A stretch of DNA of 64,000 nt from Ferrovum sp. (GCA_019456405.1 WJXM01000021.1:62001-126000); one strand, 5' to 3'. Positions 52,663 to 62,566 are shown, numbered from the stretch's first letter. The notes: generated by a model from the sequence alone, not told the origin. Translations and numbers: made by a program.

Positions 52663-52961
52663 GTACGGGGAATTCGCCGCACCCGCAGGTGGCCGTGGCT
52701 TTGGCCTACCTGGGACAAAACGGCTCAGCACCCAAGGTGGTTGCCAAGGGACGGGGGCTTCTGGCCCAAGCCATCATCGAAAAGGCTCGGGAGCATGGCG
52801 TCTTCGTACACGAGTCGGCGGAACTGGTGGGTTTACTCATGCAGGTGGAATTGGACCGCCATATTCCGCCTCAACTTTATTTGGCAGTTGCCGAATTGCT
52901 GGCTTGGTTGTATCGTCTTGAAGGTAAACAATCCATTCACAACGAGAACCCACTGGTATGA
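52659..52961 (+). CDS. FlhB C-terminal-domain-like protein (FhlB)
   Basis: A 100-residue protein matching the last part of FlhB's cytoplasmic domain: VAVALAYLGQNGSAPKVVAK, GLLAQAIIEKAREHGVFVHE and PPQLYLAVAELLAWLYRLE. The membrane part and NPTH cleavage motif are absent. Such stand-alone FlhB-C proteins can partly substitute for the cleaved FlhB fragment in some bacteria. It is coupled to the FliK-like gene upstream and to ycgR downstream (ATGA at 52958-52961). Confidence 0.88.
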   Translation: MSTGNSPHPQVAVALAYLGQNGSAPKVVAKGRGLLAQAIIEKAREHGVFVHESAELVGLLMQVELDRHIPPQLYLAVAELLAWLYRLEGKQSIHNENPLV

Positions 52962-53707
52962 TCAATCCCGATGTTGCTTTGACCATAGAATCTTTTACGC
53001 CGGATGAGGAGCATGCCTTTCGAATCGATGCCCCCATGGCCGTACGGGGAATCCTGCGCGACATTGCCCGGCATGGAGAAAGGGTGGCTTTGTACTATGG
53101 AGCACGGGAAGGCGGAGTGATCGTCACGGTCATTCTGGATCTGGATGCCGGCGGATTCTGGCTCGATGCAACGCGCGATGCCGGGGTCAATCGAAGCATT
53201 GTGGAGAGTCCCCAAAAATTTTTTGTAAGCGCACACTTGCAGGCCAAGGTCCAGTTTCCGGTCAAGCAACTTGAACTGCAACGGAGAGAGGATACAAACC
53301 AATTTTATCTGACCTTTCCTGAATACCTGACCCGGCTTCAGCGACGGGATTTTTTTCGATTGTATCTTCCTCCCGGATTGTTGAAATGCCAGGTGGAAAC
53401 ACACATTGGACAGGAACCTTTGCGTTTTGCGGTGCGTGACATCAGTGAAGGAGGGGTGGCCTTGTACAGTGAACGAGCGGAGGATTCACCGCTTAAACCG
53501 GGTGACCAGATTCAGGACTGTCGTTTGATTCTGGAAGATGGCAGCGAGATCGTGTTTGATATTCAAGTGCGTCATTCCGCGCTGACACGTATGCCTTCGG
53601 GCGAGGAGTTGACCTTGATCGGGTGTCGTTTCATTACCCTGTCCTCACGCATGGCCATGCAGTTGCAACGTTACATTACCCGTCGTCAGCGCGAACAACT
53701 GCCCTGA
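52958..53707 (+). CDS. ycgR: YcgR-family c-di-GMP flagellar brake protein
   Basis: A 249-residue protein with an N-terminal YcgR domain (about 1-115) and a C-terminal PilZ domain (about 120-245). The c-di-GMP-binding motifs RLQRRDFFR and RDISEGGVAL are intact. Bound c-di-GMP lets YcgR slow or bias the motor through FliG/MotA. With the diguanylate cyclase upstream of fliC, a local control route is plausible. It converges with fliE, stop codon against stop codon. Confidence 0.92.
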   Translation: MINPDVALTIESFTPDEEHAFRIDAPMAVRGILRDIARHGERVALYYGAREGGVIVTVILDLDAGGFWLDATRDAGVNRSIVESPQKFFVSAHLQAKVQFPVKQLELQRREDTNQFYLTFPEYLTRLQRRDFFRLYLPPGLLKCQVETHIGQEPLRFAVRDISEGGVALYSERAEDSPLKPGDQIQDCRLILEDGSEIVFDIQVRHSALTRMPSGEELTLIGCRFITLSSRMAMQLQRYITRRQREQLP

Positions 53708-54037
53708 TCAGACTTGCATGTTCATGATATCCGTATAGGCGGTGACGACTTTGTTGCGGATCTGAATGCCGGTTTGAAGGGTGATGGTGGCCTTTTGCAT
53801 GGCCATCATGGCATCGCTCAAACTGACATTGGAACTTCCCGAGGTGAACTGCTGGGTCAGGGAGTCCGCCTGAGATTGAGACTGGGCGATTTGATCGACG
53901 GAATGTTTGAGAAGGGTGGAAAAATCCGGGGCTGCGGCAGAGGAGTTGGAATGGGCGAGCGGCGCAGCACCCCCCTGCGCCATCGAGGCTGCCGCCCGCA
54001 TCTGTGCCAACAGGCTGTCAACCGCCGAAACATTCAT
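53708..54037 (-). CDS. fliE: Flagellar hook-basal body adaptor FliE
   Basis: A 109-residue rod-base protein joining the MS ring/export gate to the rod. The ATG at 54037 has GAGGAG 8 nt upstream; the frame continues back to 54223 only as unrelated sequence. VDQIAQSQSQADSLTQQF, SLSDAMMAMQKATITLQTGI and RNKVVTAYTDIMNMQV are typical. It is alone on the minus strand, divergent from fliF across a 158-bp promoter region. Confidence 0.95.
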   Translation of the reverse strand: MNVSAVDSLLAQMRAAASMAQGGAAPLAHSNSSAAAPDFSTLLKHSVDQIAQSQSQADSLTQQFTSGSSNVSLSDAMMAMQKATITLQTGIQIRNKVVTAYTDIMNMQV

Positions 54038-54195
54038 GATCTGGACTCCTCCGCCATCGTATCGAAAGTATGGGGTGATCTGTGCGGGTTTGATCAGTGA
54101 ATTACCTTGGGGTTTCCCGCTCTGTTTGACGGACAGAGGTGGCAGAAAGAACGCATAATGGACGGGTTGACCACTCCGTATTTCTTTAGACCGCC
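54038..54195. promoter_or_regulatory. Divergent fliE/fliF promoter region
   Basis: This 158-bp spacer must hold promoters for fliE (minus) and the long fliF-to-fliP run (plus), which in an FlhDC-type hierarchy would be early-gene promoters. I see no convincing sigma-28 match and could not resolve an FlhDC box by eye. Confidence 0.4.
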
Positions 54196-55941
54196 ATGGC
54201 TGAACTGGTAGACAATGCACCACCTCCTTCGCTTCTCACGCAAGCGTGGGGGCGTCTGACGGCCGGTCAGAAAATGGGGCTGGGGGCGGCTCTGGCGGCT
54301 TTGGTGGCCTTGGTTACGGGTTTATGGTTGTGGGGGTCTGCGCCAGACTACCGGGTTCTCTACAGCAATCTCTCGGACCGGGATGGGGGGGCCATCGTCG
54401 ATTCGCTGCAACAGATGAATGTGCCCTACAAGTTCGCTGAGGGAGGCGGGGTCTTGATGGTCCCGGCCGATCAGGTCCATGAAGTGAGGTTGCATTTGGC
54501 GGGACAAGGGTTGCCCAAGGGAGGCACCGTTGGCTTCGAATTGATGGAGAACGAAAAATTCGGAACCAGCGAATTTCTGGAGCAGGTCAATTACAAGCGG
54601 GCACTGGAAGGGGAGTTGGCCCGTTCGGTGCAAACTCTTTCAGCGGTGCAAGCAGCCCGCATACATTTGGCTATTCCCAAGCCTACGGTTTTCGTGCGTG
54701 AGCAGGACCCTCCCACGGCTTCCGTCGTCCTGGCTTTATACCCGGGCAGAGCCTTGGATCCCGGACAGGTGAACGCCATTGTCCATTTGGTTTCCAGCAG
54801 CGTTCCCAAACTGACGCCGCACAATGTGACGGTGGTGGATCAAAGCGGTAATCTGTTGAGTGCCCCTCCTTCCGGAGAAAATTCGGCTTTGGATGCGGAG
54901 CAGTTGAAATATGTGCATCAGATCGAGCAGGACGACATCAAGCGTATCGAGGATATCTTGTCACCTTTGGTGGGGTTGGCCAATGTGCATGCGCAGGTGA
55001 CCGCCGATGTGGATTTTACCCAAGTGGAACAAACCGCCGAGGCCTATAAACCCAATCAACCGCCCAATCAAGCTGCCGTGGTCAGCCAGCAAACCACGGA
55101 GTCCAGCAATATCAATGCGCCCAGCGTGGGCGGGGTTCCCGGAGCCCTGACCAACCAACCTCCTGTTCCGGCAACTGCGCCGTTGACCGCTCCCAATGCC
55201 GCCCCCAATCCGGCTAATCCCGTGGCCGGGGCCAATCCCACGGCACCCGGTGTGAAATTGGGTCAACCTCCCGGACCCGTCAACGGGACAGCAGTTCAGA
55301 ATTCTGAAAATACGCACAAGGAAATGACCACCAACTATGACGTCGACCATACCATCAGTCATACCCGCTTGCCCGTTGGAATGGTCCGGCGTTTGTCCGT
55401 CGCGGTCATCCTGAACAATCATCGGGTCACTGACCGTGCCGGGAAAGTGAGCGTGCGACCCTTCAGCGAAGCGGAAAAAACTCAGATGTCCATGCTGATC
55501 AAGGATGCGGTGGGCTTTGATGAAAAGCGTGGCGATGCGCTCAGTTTGCTCAACAGTCCTTTTGCTGATCAAAAGGAAAAAGAATTGGAATTGCCTCTCT
55601 GGAAACAACCCGAGAATGTGGATCTGGCCAAGAACGCGTTGAAATACCTGGTGATCATTGGGGTGGCGTTCTATCTGATGCTGGGGATCATTCGGCCTGC
55701 CGTGCGTAATTTCAATCAGGCACTCAAGCCACCGGTGGTCCCGGTGGCGGATGTGCTCAAGGAAGAAGGGGATCGAGAGGGCGAGGAGGCACTGGAAGGC
55801 GCAGGGTATGGGGCGGATGGGCAAGCAGTTTCCGAAACTTCTCGCCAGGAAGCCGCATTGACCCGAGCACGCGCGATCGCCATGCAGGAACCCGCGATCG
55901 TGGCTTCGGTGTTGAGAGACTGGATGCACGGGAATGAGTGA
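54196..55941 (+). CDS. fliF: Flagellar MS-ring protein FliF
   Basis: A 581-residue MS-ring protein. Two membrane helices (about 33-52 and 478-496) flank the periplasmic ring domains, which contain YKFAEGGGVLMVPADQVHEV, LPKGGTVGFELMENEKFGTS and ARIHLAIPKPTVFVREQDPP. A Pro/Ala/Asn-rich linker (about 310-370) is a normal variable insert. The extreme C-terminus (SVLRDWMHGNE) is the FliG-binding tail. It starts the fliFGHIJKLMNOP run and overlaps fliG by 8 bp. Confidence 0.97.
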   Translation: MAELVDNAPPPSLLTQAWGRLTAGQKMGLGAALAALVALVTGLWLWGSAPDYRVLYSNLSDRDGGAIVDSLQQMNVPYKFAEGGGVLMVPADQVHEVRLHLAGQGLPKGGTVGFELMENEKFGTSEFLEQVNYKRALEGELARSVQTLSAVQAARIHLAIPKPTVFVREQDPPTASVVLALYPGRALDPGQVNAIVHLVSSSVPKLTPHNVTVVDQSGNLLSAPPSGENSALDAEQLKYVHQIEQDDIKRIEDILSPLVGLANVHAQVTADVDFTQVEQTAEAYKPNQPPNQAAVVSQQTTESSNINAPSVGGVPGALTNQPPVPATAPLTAPNAAPNPANPVAGANPTAPGVKLGQPPGPVNGTAVQNSENTHKEMTTNYDVDHTISHTRLPVGMVRRLSVAVILNNHRVTDRAGKVSVRPFSEAEKTQMSMLIKDAVGFDEKRGDALSLLNSPFADQKEKELELPLWKQPENVDLAKNALKYLVIIGVAFYLMLGIIRPAVRNFNQALKPPVVPVADVLKEEGDREGEEALEGAGYGADGQAVSETSRQEAALTRARAIAMQEPAIVASVLRDWMHGNE

Positions 55942-56929
55942 CGATGGCGTCGACAAATGCGCGGTTTTTCTCATGGCCCTGGGGGAGAATGAGGCCGCTG
56001 AAGTTTTGAAACAGTTGACTCCCAAGGAAGTCCAGAAGATCAGTACGGCCATGGCCTCCATGAAATCCTTGACCAAGGAACAGATCAGTACGGTCTTTGA
56101 TGAATTCCACCAATTGGCCGAAGAAAAAACCTCAGTGGGCAGTAATTCGTCAGATTACATCAAGAAAATGCTCAATCAGGCACTGGGGGATGACAAGGCC
56201 GCCGGGTTGATCGAGCGGATTCTGCATGGGGGAGACACCAGCGGGATCGAAAGCCTGAAATGGATGGATGCCGTTAGCATTGCCGAGTTGATCAGCAATG
56301 AACATCCGCAGATCATTGCGACCATTCTGGCCCATCTCGAACCCGATCAATGCGCGGGTGTCCTGAATGCATTGACGGAGCGAACCCGAAATGATGTCAT
56401 CCTGCGCATTGCAACGCTGGATGGAGTGCAGCCCTTGGCTTTGCGTGAACTCAACGATGTGTTGACCAAACTGTTGATGGGGTCGGCGACCACGAAAAAG
56501 CGCATCAAGGGAGGGACCAAGGCGACGGCTGAAATTCTCAATTATGTAGGGGGGACGACGGAAGCCTCGGTCATTGAAGCGATGCGCGCCTATGATCCCG
56601 AATTGGCCCAGAAGATCCTTGATGAGATGTTCGTTTTCGACAATTTAATGGACATCGATGATCGTGGCATCCAGTTGATCCTGCGCGAAATACAGTCAGA
56701 ATCACTGATCGTGGCGCTCAAAGGTGCCAGTCCCGAATTGCGTGAGAAGATCTTCAAGAATATGTCGCAGCGCGCGGCCGAGATGATGCGCGAGGATCTG
56801 GATGCCAAGGGCCCGGTGCGGGTCAGTGACGTGGAAGCCGAACAGAAGGAAATCATCAAGACCATCCGGCGCATGGCAGATGAAGGGCAGATTGCCCTAG
56901 GAGGAAAAGGAGATGACGCCTTTGTCTGA
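55934..56929 (+). CDS. fliG: Flagellar motor switch protein FliG
   Basis: A 331-residue rotor protein that contacts the stators. It has an N-terminal domain for FliF binding (KCAVFLMALGENEAAEVLKQ), a middle domain with HPQIIATILAHLEPDQ, and a C-terminal motor domain. The motor domain has the charged ridge VFDNLMDIDDRGIQLILREI and LIVALKGASPELREKIFKNM. Start overlaps fliF; end overlaps fliH by 17 bp. Confidence 0.97.
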   Translation: MSDDGVDKCAVFLMALGENEAAEVLKQLTPKEVQKISTAMASMKSLTKEQISTVFDEFHQLAEEKTSVGSNSSDYIKKMLNQALGDDKAAGLIERILHGGDTSGIESLKWMDAVSIAELISNEHPQIIATILAHLEPDQCAGVLNALTERTRNDVILRIATLDGVQPLALRELNDVLTKLLMGSATTKKRIKGGTKATAEILNYVGGTTEASVIEAMRAYDPELAQKILDEMFVFDNLMDIDDRGIQLILREIQSESLIVALKGASPELREKIFKNMSQRAAEMMREDLDAKGPVRVSDVEAEQKEIIKTIRRMADEGQIALGGKGDDAFV

Positions 56930-57617
56930 GTTTGGAGGAAAGGAGGGAATACCCGTCGGCGCATTTACGCGTTGGGAATTGCCGAGTTTTGACCCGGTTC
57001 ATTCCGGGGGGGGGGCTTCGACGGATATCCCGTCTCCAGCGTTCGAGTCGGCCTCTCCTCCGCTGGTATTGCCCACGGCGGCAGAATTGGAACTCATCCA
57101 CCAGCAGGCCGAACTGGAAGGACATCGCAATGGCTATCAGATCGGCTATGAAGTGGGGTACGCAGAGGGTCAGAACAGAGTGACCGAGGTGGTGGCGCAA
57201 TTGACTGCCACTTTGGACTCGTTGACGAAACAACTGCGTGAAACGGATCACGGGGTGGTGGAGGATATTCTGGAGTTGTCTCTCGAGGTGGCGCGTCAGA
57301 TGGTTCGTCAAGCGCTGCAAGTGCGTCCTGAATTGATCCTGCCCGTGATTCGGGAAGCCTTGCAGATGCTACCCCATTTCAATCAAGCCGCCCATCTCAC
57401 CTTGAACCCCACTGATGCGATCCTGGTACGGGAGAGTCTGGGCGAGCATCTGTCCCATAGTGGGTGGAGGATTTTGGAGGACGCAACCTTGGAACGTGGG
57501 GGTTGCCGGTTGGATACGGCCCATAGTCAGATCGATGCTTCGTTGGCGCACCGTTGGCAAAAAGTGGTTGCCACCCTGGGTCTGGGATTCGACTGGTTGG
57601 AGGGAAATGGCGCATGA
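56913..57617 (+). CDS. fliH: Flagellar export apparatus regulator FliH
   Basis: A 234-residue negative regulator and stalk of the FliI ATPase. A strong AGGAGG plus AAGGAG precedes the ATG at 56913. A proline-rich N-terminus is followed by a helical region ([20 protein letters not shown] with [11 protein letters not shown]xxxG-type repeats). The C-terminal domain includes [20 protein letters not shown] and [19 protein letters not shown]. Overlaps fliI by 4 bp. Confidence 0.94.
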   Translation: MTPLSEFGGKEGIPVGAFTRWELPSFDPVHSGGGASTDIPSPAFESASPPLVLPTAAELELIHQQAELEGHRNGYQIGYEVGYAEGQNRVTEVVAQLTATLDSLTKQLRETDHGVVEDILELSLEVARQMVRQALQVRPELILPVIREALQMLPHFNQAAHLTLNPTDAILVRESLGEHLSHSGWRILEDATLERGGCRLDTAHSQIDASLAHRWQKVVATLGLGFDWLEGNGA

Positions 57618-59029
57618 CGATTTCTTTTTCTGACCGAAACGAATGTTGGCGTGAAAGTTTGGCGGCTGCCCGTGATGCCGTGAGTTTGGCCATCCCTCTG
57701 CAAGTGAGCGGACAGTTGGTCAAGGCGACGGGGTTGGTGATGGAAGCGGTGGGATTGCGTCTGCCCGTGGGCAGTACTTGCATGATCGAATTGCCCCATC
57801 ACCGTATCGAAGCGGAAGTGGTGGGGTTTTCGGGAGATCGCCTATTTCTCATGCCGGAAAATGAAGTGCATGGTTTGGTTCCCGGGGCGCGCGTCGTTCC
57901 GGCAGAAATTCCGCCCACGTTTACCCCTTTGGGTAAACGTCTCCCACCCCGTCGCCGCCTCAGTGACCGGGTGCGTCATCTGCCCGTGGGAGAAAGATTG
58001 TTGGGACGAGTGGTGGATGGTGCCGGGCGCCCGTTGGATGCGTTGGGCCCTCTGGGGGAGGGGGAAGCGGCCCCATTGCAAAGTCGTCCCATCAATCCCC
58101 TGGACCGAACCCCCATCAGCGCAGCCTTGGATGTCGGGGTGCGCGCCATCAATGCATTGTTGACCGTTGGCCGGGGTCAGCGCATGGGGTTGTTTGCGGG
58201 CAGTGGCGTGGGCAAGAGTGTTTTGTTGGGAATGATGGCCCGTTTCACTGAGGCCGACGTGATCGTGGTGGGCCTGATCGGGGAACGGGGACGCGAAGTA
58301 CGCGAATTCATCGATGATATTCTGGGCGTGGAGGGGATGGCACGGGCCGTTGTAGTGGCGGCTCCGGCGGACACCAGTCCACTCCTGAGGTTGCAGGGAG
58401 CCGCCTATGCCACCACCATTGCGGAATATTTCCGTGATCGGGGACAGAATGTCCTTCTCATCATGGATTCGTTGACGCGCTATGCCATGGCTCAGCGCGA
58501 GATTGCCCTGGCGATTGGGGAGCCACCGGCCACCAAAGGTTACCCTCCTTCGGTCTTTGCCCGGTTGCCCAAGTTGGTGGAACGCGCAGGGAATGGAATC
58601 GAGGGGGGCGGATCGATCACTGCTTTTTATACCGTTCTCACAGAGGGCGACGACCAACAGGATCCGATCGCTGACAGTGCTCGGGCCATTCTTGACGGGC
58701 ATATCGTGTTATCGCGCCGTTTGGCGGAACAGGGACATTATCCTGCCATTGATGTGGAAGCCTCCATCAGTCGGGCAATGAATCAATTGGTTCCTGCGCG
58801 TCAGATGTACCAGGTACAGAGATTCAAGCAACTCTATGCCCACTATCAACGTAACCGCGATCTGGTCAGTGTAGGCGCCTATGTTCCGGGTTCAGATCCC
58901 TTGCTGGACGAAGCCATACAGAGGTATCCTGACATGGAGCATTATCTGGTGCAAGGGATTCAGGAGCAGGTCGGTCTGGAGTTGGGAAATGAACAATTTC
59001 TTAATCTGTTTGGGAGCGTTGTGTCATGA
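57614..59029 (+). CDS. fliI: Flagellar export ATPase FliI
   Basis: A 471-residue F1-beta-like ATPase that helps unfold and load export substrates. The ATG at 57614 overlaps the fliH stop; the longer frame inside fliH is rejected. Walker A is AGSGVGKS (K201). Other motifs are [35 protein letters not shown] and [20 protein letters not shown]. Inside the gene a perfect 10-bp inverted repeat lies at 57917-57940. Overlaps fliJ by 4 bp. Confidence 0.97.
   Translation: MTISFSDRNECWRESLAAARDAVSLAIPLQVSGQLVKATGLVMEAVGLRLPVGSTCMIELPHHRIEAEVVGFSGDRLFLMPENEVHGLVPGARVVPAEIPPTFTPLGKRLPPRRRLSDRVRHLPVGERLLGRVVDGAGRPLDALGPLGEGEAAPLQSRPINPLDRTPISAALDVGVRAINALLTVGRGQRMGLFAGSGVGKSVLLGMMARFTEADVIVVGLIGERGREVREFIDDILGVEGMARAVVVAAPADTSPLLRLQGAAYATTIAEYFRDRGQNVLLIMDSLTRYAMAQREIALAIGEPPATKGYPPSVFARLPKLVERAGNGIEGGGSITAFYTVLTEGDDQQDPIADSARAILDGHIVLSRRLAEQGHYPAIDVEASISRAMNQLVPARQMYQVQRFKQLYAHYQRNRDLVSVGAYVPGSDPLLDEAIQRYPDMEHYLVQGIQEQVGLELGNEQFLNLFGSVVS
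57917..57940. repeat. Perfect 10-bp inverted repeat inside fliI
   Basis: ACGTTTACCC (57917-57926), a CTTT loop and GGGTAAACGT (57931-57940) make a 24-nt perfect hairpin within the fliI coding sequence (codons for TFTPLGKR). No T-run follows. Confidence 0.6.
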
Positions 59030-59478
59030 CTCGTCCTTTTCCATTGGAAATCTTGAAAACGCTCTCTAAAACACGGAGCGATCAAGCAAGCAGGAAGTTG
59101 GGCCAGGTCAACCGGCGTCACTACGAAGAACAAAAAAAACTGGATATGTTGATCCGGTTTCGAACGGACTACGAAGGGCGTTATCAGGCAGTGATTCAGA
59201 CGGGCGGTGCCTTTGAAACCTTGATGAATTTCCAGCACTTTCTGGAACGACTGGATGAGGCGGTCAGGCAGCAGCGGGCTGTGGTGGCGCAAGCGGACGG
59301 TGAAGTGAGCCAAGGGCAGGTGACGGTTCAGAAGGCTCATCGCCAGGTGCTGTCCATGGAGGTGTTGTCTGAGCGCCATGGTTCCAGAGAACAGGAACGG
59401 ACGACCCGAATCGAGCAAAAAGTCCAGGATGAACAGGTAGGGCAAAGAATCGCTCATCTTTTATCGGAAGCCAAGTGA
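59026..59478 (+). CDS. fliJ: Flagellar export chaperone FliJ
   Basis: A 150-residue, almost fully helical coiled-coil protein acting as the central stalk of the FliI ring and chaperone escort. [20 protein letters not shown] and [18 protein letters not shown] stretches (residues about 20-85) fit the family. The ATG overlaps the fliI stop. Confidence 0.92.
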   Translation: MTRPFPLEILKTLSKTRSDQASRKLGQVNRRHYEEQKKLDMLIRFRTDYEGRYQAVIQTGGAFETLMNFQHFLERLDEAVRQQRAVVAQADGEVSQGQVTVQKAHRQVLSMEVLSERHGSREQERTTRIEQKVQDEQVGQRIAHLLSEAK

Positions 59479-59488
59479 AAGGAGTGTC

Positions 59489-60817
59489 ATGATGCAACCT
59501 GTACCCGTGGTTCGTAGCACGCCGGTTTCCGGAGCCAACAGGCTTGACCGTTCCTCTGCTCATAAGACGGGAGGAGAGAGTTTCATGGCGCTCTTGTCTC
59601 AGCAACTGTCTGATAATGGCTCTTCGGCGCAACGTCCGCAAAGTGTGACGGGCACTTCTGTTCCGGTTCATGGTCCAGAGGCAAAGTCATCCCACGCCAC
59701 TGAGAATCATTTGCCATCCACGGAAGGTTCTCGGCCACCGGTCGCGGCCAGCAAGTCCGAGGTCACCAAAAATCAGACCTCCGCTACCCAGACGGCTTCT
59801 GCACATTCTGTGGACAAGAAACCGTCGGTCCAGGGCCAACCGCAGGATCCCGATCTCTCTCAAATGGCTGGTGGGATGATTGGGGGCGGGGTGACCGCCA
59901 CTGTGGTTGAAAACACGGTGACGAACAGTGGAACGACTTCCCCGCGGCTGGCCACCAAAAATTCTTCTCAGAGTGCACGGGCAGGACAAATGGCTGTGGC
60001 AGCGTTGATGCCCTCCCCTATGGGGATGCCGCCCGCGAAACCGGAGCAGAAGACGTCTCCTGTGCCTTCGGAGACGGTCGTTGAGGGAGCCCTGTTCTCC
60101 TCCTCGGGGGCCGGGAAAACGGAGCAAGGTCTGGCAGGCGCACAGAAGACTGCGGAAATAACCTCCTCGGCATCCGGAAGCGGGGCAAACTTTTCGCTTC
60201 TGACGGGGGCAAATGGGACTTTTCCCCCATCGGCCGGCGTGGAAACTTCCGGCGGCCAGGGGAGTTCCGACTCCCTGGCGATTTCTTTGACCCCCCACTC
60301 TGCGCATGCGGTGTCGGGACATTCTGCACTCGATGGCCTCTTGATGTCTCCGGGCGGCACACCGGTGGGTGCAGAGATGGTCTCTTCGAGCGTGACGACG
60401 CCCCTGGGACAAATGGGCTGGGGATCAGAGTTTTCCCAAAAGGTTACCTGGATGGTCGGACAGTCCCAACAAAGTGCTGAGTTGCATCTCAATCCCCCGG
60501 ATTTGGGGCCTCTGAGCGTCGTGGTACAGGTGTCAGGGGCTCAGGCCGATGCCTTCTTCAGTTCGCCTCATGCGGCCGTGCGGGATGCGATTCAACATGC
60601 GCTTCCTCATTTGCGGGAGATGTTGGCGGGGAGCGGGTTATCTCTTGGGCAGGCGACGGTGAGCGATCAGGGGGCGCAGGGTTCACCGTCACAGCGGCAT
60701 ATGCCAAGTGGAAATTTCTCTGCCACGAAGCGCACGCTTGAGGTATCCTCTGTGCCCATGGGCGTACGAGGTGGGGCGATCCGACAGGGGGTTGGGTTGG
60801 TCGATACCTTTGCGTGA
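59489..60817 (+). CDS. fliK: Flagellar hook-length control protein FliK
   Basis: A 442-residue secreted ruler. About 300 residues of Ser/Thr/Gly/Pro-rich, disordered sequence form the ruler part. The FliK_C domain (about 305-410) includes QQSAELHLNPPDLGPLSVVV and VRDAIQHALPHLREMLAGSG. It lies between fliJ and fliL as expected. A second FliK-type gene exists at 51601-52662. Confidence 0.9.
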   Translation: MMQPVPVVRSTPVSGANRLDRSSAHKTGGESFMALLSQQLSDNGSSAQRPQSVTGTSVPVHGPEAKSSHATENHLPSTEGSRPPVAASKSEVTKNQTSATQTASAHSVDKKPSVQGQPQDPDLSQMAGGMIGGGVTATVVENTVTNSGTTSPRLATKNSSQSARAGQMAVAALMPSPMGMPPAKPEQKTSPVPSETVVEGALFSSSGAGKTEQGLAGAQKTAEITSSASGSGANFSLLTGANGTFPPSAGVETSGGQGSSDSLAISLTPHSAHAVSGHSALDGLLMSPGGTPVGAEMVSSSVTTPLGQMGWGSEFSQKVTWMVGQSQQSAELHLNPPDLGPLSVVVQVSGAQADAFFSSPHAAVRDAIQHALPHLREMLAGSGLSLGQATVSDQGAQGSPSQRHMPSGNFSATKRTLEVSSVPMGVRGGAIRQGVGLVDTFA

Positions 60818-60847
60818 TGGATACCTTATTTTAGGGCGAGTGACGAG

Positions 60848-61552
60848 ATGTCAACTAAAAAAGACGATAAGAAAAAACCCGCAGACACAGAGGCAGAGGA
60901 AGTTCCACGCAAGTCCAAGAAAACTCTGGTCCTCATCATCGTGGCCGTCGTGGTGGTGCTGGCGGCCGGGGGTGGGGCGGCTTGGTTTTTCCTGGTTAAA
61001 AACAAACCTCATGCGGAAGAAAAGAAAAAATCGTCCGAGCCTACGACCCCCGCTCTATTCATTCCCCTGGATCGATTTACGGTCAATCTGATTCAGGAAC
61101 AAGGCGATCAGGTGATGCAATTGGGCATCACCTTGAAGACGTACGATCCGGAACTGGAAGAAAAAATCAAGAAAGAAATGCCGGAGATCCGCAGTCGCTT
61201 GCTGGAGTTGCTTTCCAGTAAACGGGCTTCGGAATTGCAAACCCTCCAAGGCAAGAAACGGCTGGCTGCAGAAATTCTTTATTTGACCAACAAGATTCTG
61301 GGGTTCAAGAAAAACCTTCCGCCCGACCTGTCCACGACGCCTGCCTCTCCTGCGGCACAGACGCCCGTGGCGCCGGCTTCGGTAAGTGTTGGAGGGGTGT
61401 CTGCAACTTTGCAACAAACTGAAGTCAAACCTGTCGACACCGTACCTCCCAAGCCGGTATCGGTCAAGGATTTTTTGCCTGAACCCGATGAGGACGGGGG
61501 TAACCGGGAGGGTGTGGTGGATGTTTTGTTCACGGATTTCATCATCCAATAG
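60848..61552 (+). CDS. fliL: Flagellar basal-body protein FliL
   Basis: A 234-residue single-pass inner-membrane protein that supports the stator. A lysine-rich cytoplasmic N-terminus precedes the membrane helix VLIIVAVVVVLAAGGGAAWF (about 30-52). The periplasmic domain follows (FIPLDRFTVNLIQEQGDQVM, LLELLSSKRASELQTLQGKK). An extra Pro/Ala/Thr-rich stretch (about 158-210) makes it longer than usual (about 150-180). It ends in VVDVLFTDFIIQ, as in other FliL proteins. Confidence 0.94.
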   Translation: MSTKKDDKKKPADTEAEEVPRKSKKTLVLIIVAVVVVLAAGGGAAWFFLVKNKPHAEEKKKSSEPTTPALFIPLDRFTVNLIQEQGDQVMQLGITLKTYDPELEEKIKKEMPEIRSRLLELLSSKRASELQTLQGKKRLAAEILYLTNKILGFKKNLPPDLSTTPASPAAQTPVAPASVSVGGVSATLQQTEVKPVDTVPPKPVSVKDFLPEPDEDGGNREGVVDVLFTDFIIQ

Positions 61553-61555
61553 ACC

Positions 61556-62566
61556 ATGAACAGCGATTTCCTTTCCCAGGAAGAAGTCGATTCCCTACTG
61601 CGCGGCGTGACGGGTGAGGAGGGAGAAGAATCTGCCGATGTAAAAGAGGACGCTCATGAAGGGGCGCGCCTCTACAATCTGGGAAAGCAGGAACGTATCG
61701 TGCGTGGGCGTATGCCCACCATGGAGATCATCAACGAACGTTTTACGCGTTTGTTCAGAATCGAATTATTCAATCTGGTTCGGCGTGCAGCCGATGTCTC
61801 CGTAGGGCAGTTGCGTGTGCTCAAGTTCAGTGAATTCATTCGTAACCTGCAGGTCCCTGCCAATATCAATCTGGTTCAAGCCAAACCTTTGCGGGGGAAT
61901 GCCCTCTTTGTCTTTGACCCTGATTTGATTTTTCTGGTGGTGGATAATTTGTTCGGGGGGGATGGGCGATTTCATACGCGGGTCGAAGGACGAGAATTTA
62001 CCCAGACCGAACACCGCATCATCCAGAAGATGCTGGATGCTTTGTTCCTGGCTTACAGCAAGTCCTGGGATGGCATTTATCCCCTGGAGTTCCAGTTCGT
62101 TCGTTCCGAAATGAACCCACAGTTTGCCAATATCGCAACCCCCAACGAGGTGGTGGTTGCGACCACTTTTGAGGTGGAATTTGGAGGAGGGGGAGGGGGA
62201 GGGGTACATATCTGTTTGCCTTATTCCATGATCGAACCCATTCGGGAACTGCTCTACAGTTCAATGCAGGGAGATCACCTGTCTTTGGATCGACGATGGA
62301 TGCAATTGCTCTCGCTTCAGGTGCAGTCTGCCATGATCGAGTTGGTGGCGGAATTGGCAGAGGCGCGCGTTACTGTGGAGCAACTTCTGAAACTCAAGCC
62401 GGGGGATGTGATTCCGCTCGTGATGAATGAACTGGTACAGGGAAAGGTGGACAATGTGCCCGTCATGGAGTGTCACTATGGCGTTTTCAACAACCAGTAT
62501 GCCTTGAAAGTCGAGCGTCTTTTGTCTACTTCGGAGGGGATCAACGGAGAAGGAATGAAACGATGA
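61556..62566 (+). CDS. fliM: Flagellar motor switch protein FliM
   Basis: A 336-residue C-ring protein. The N-terminal CheY-P-binding peptide is intact (FLSQEEVDSLLRGV). The middle CheC-like domain has MPTMEIINERFTRLFRIELF and FVFDPDLIFLVVDNLFGGDG, and the C-terminal SpoA domain contacts FliN. A glycine run (GGGGGGG, near residue 218) precedes VHICLPYSMIEPI. Overlaps fliN by 4 bp. Confidence 0.97.
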   Translation: MNSDFLSQEEVDSLLRGVTGEEGEESADVKEDAHEGARLYNLGKQERIVRGRMPTMEIINERFTRLFRIELFNLVRRAADVSVGQLRVLKFSEFIRNLQVPANINLVQAKPLRGNALFVFDPDLIFLVVDNLFGGDGRFHTRVEGREFTQTEHRIIQKMLDALFLAYSKSWDGIYPLEFQFVRSEMNPQFANIATPNEVVVATTFEVEFGGGGGGGVHICLPYSMIEPIRELLYSSMQGDHLSLDRRWMQLLSLQVQSAMIELVAELAEARVTVEQLLKLKPGDVIPLVMNELVQGKVDNVPVMECHYGVFNNQYALKVERLLSTSEGINGEGMKR

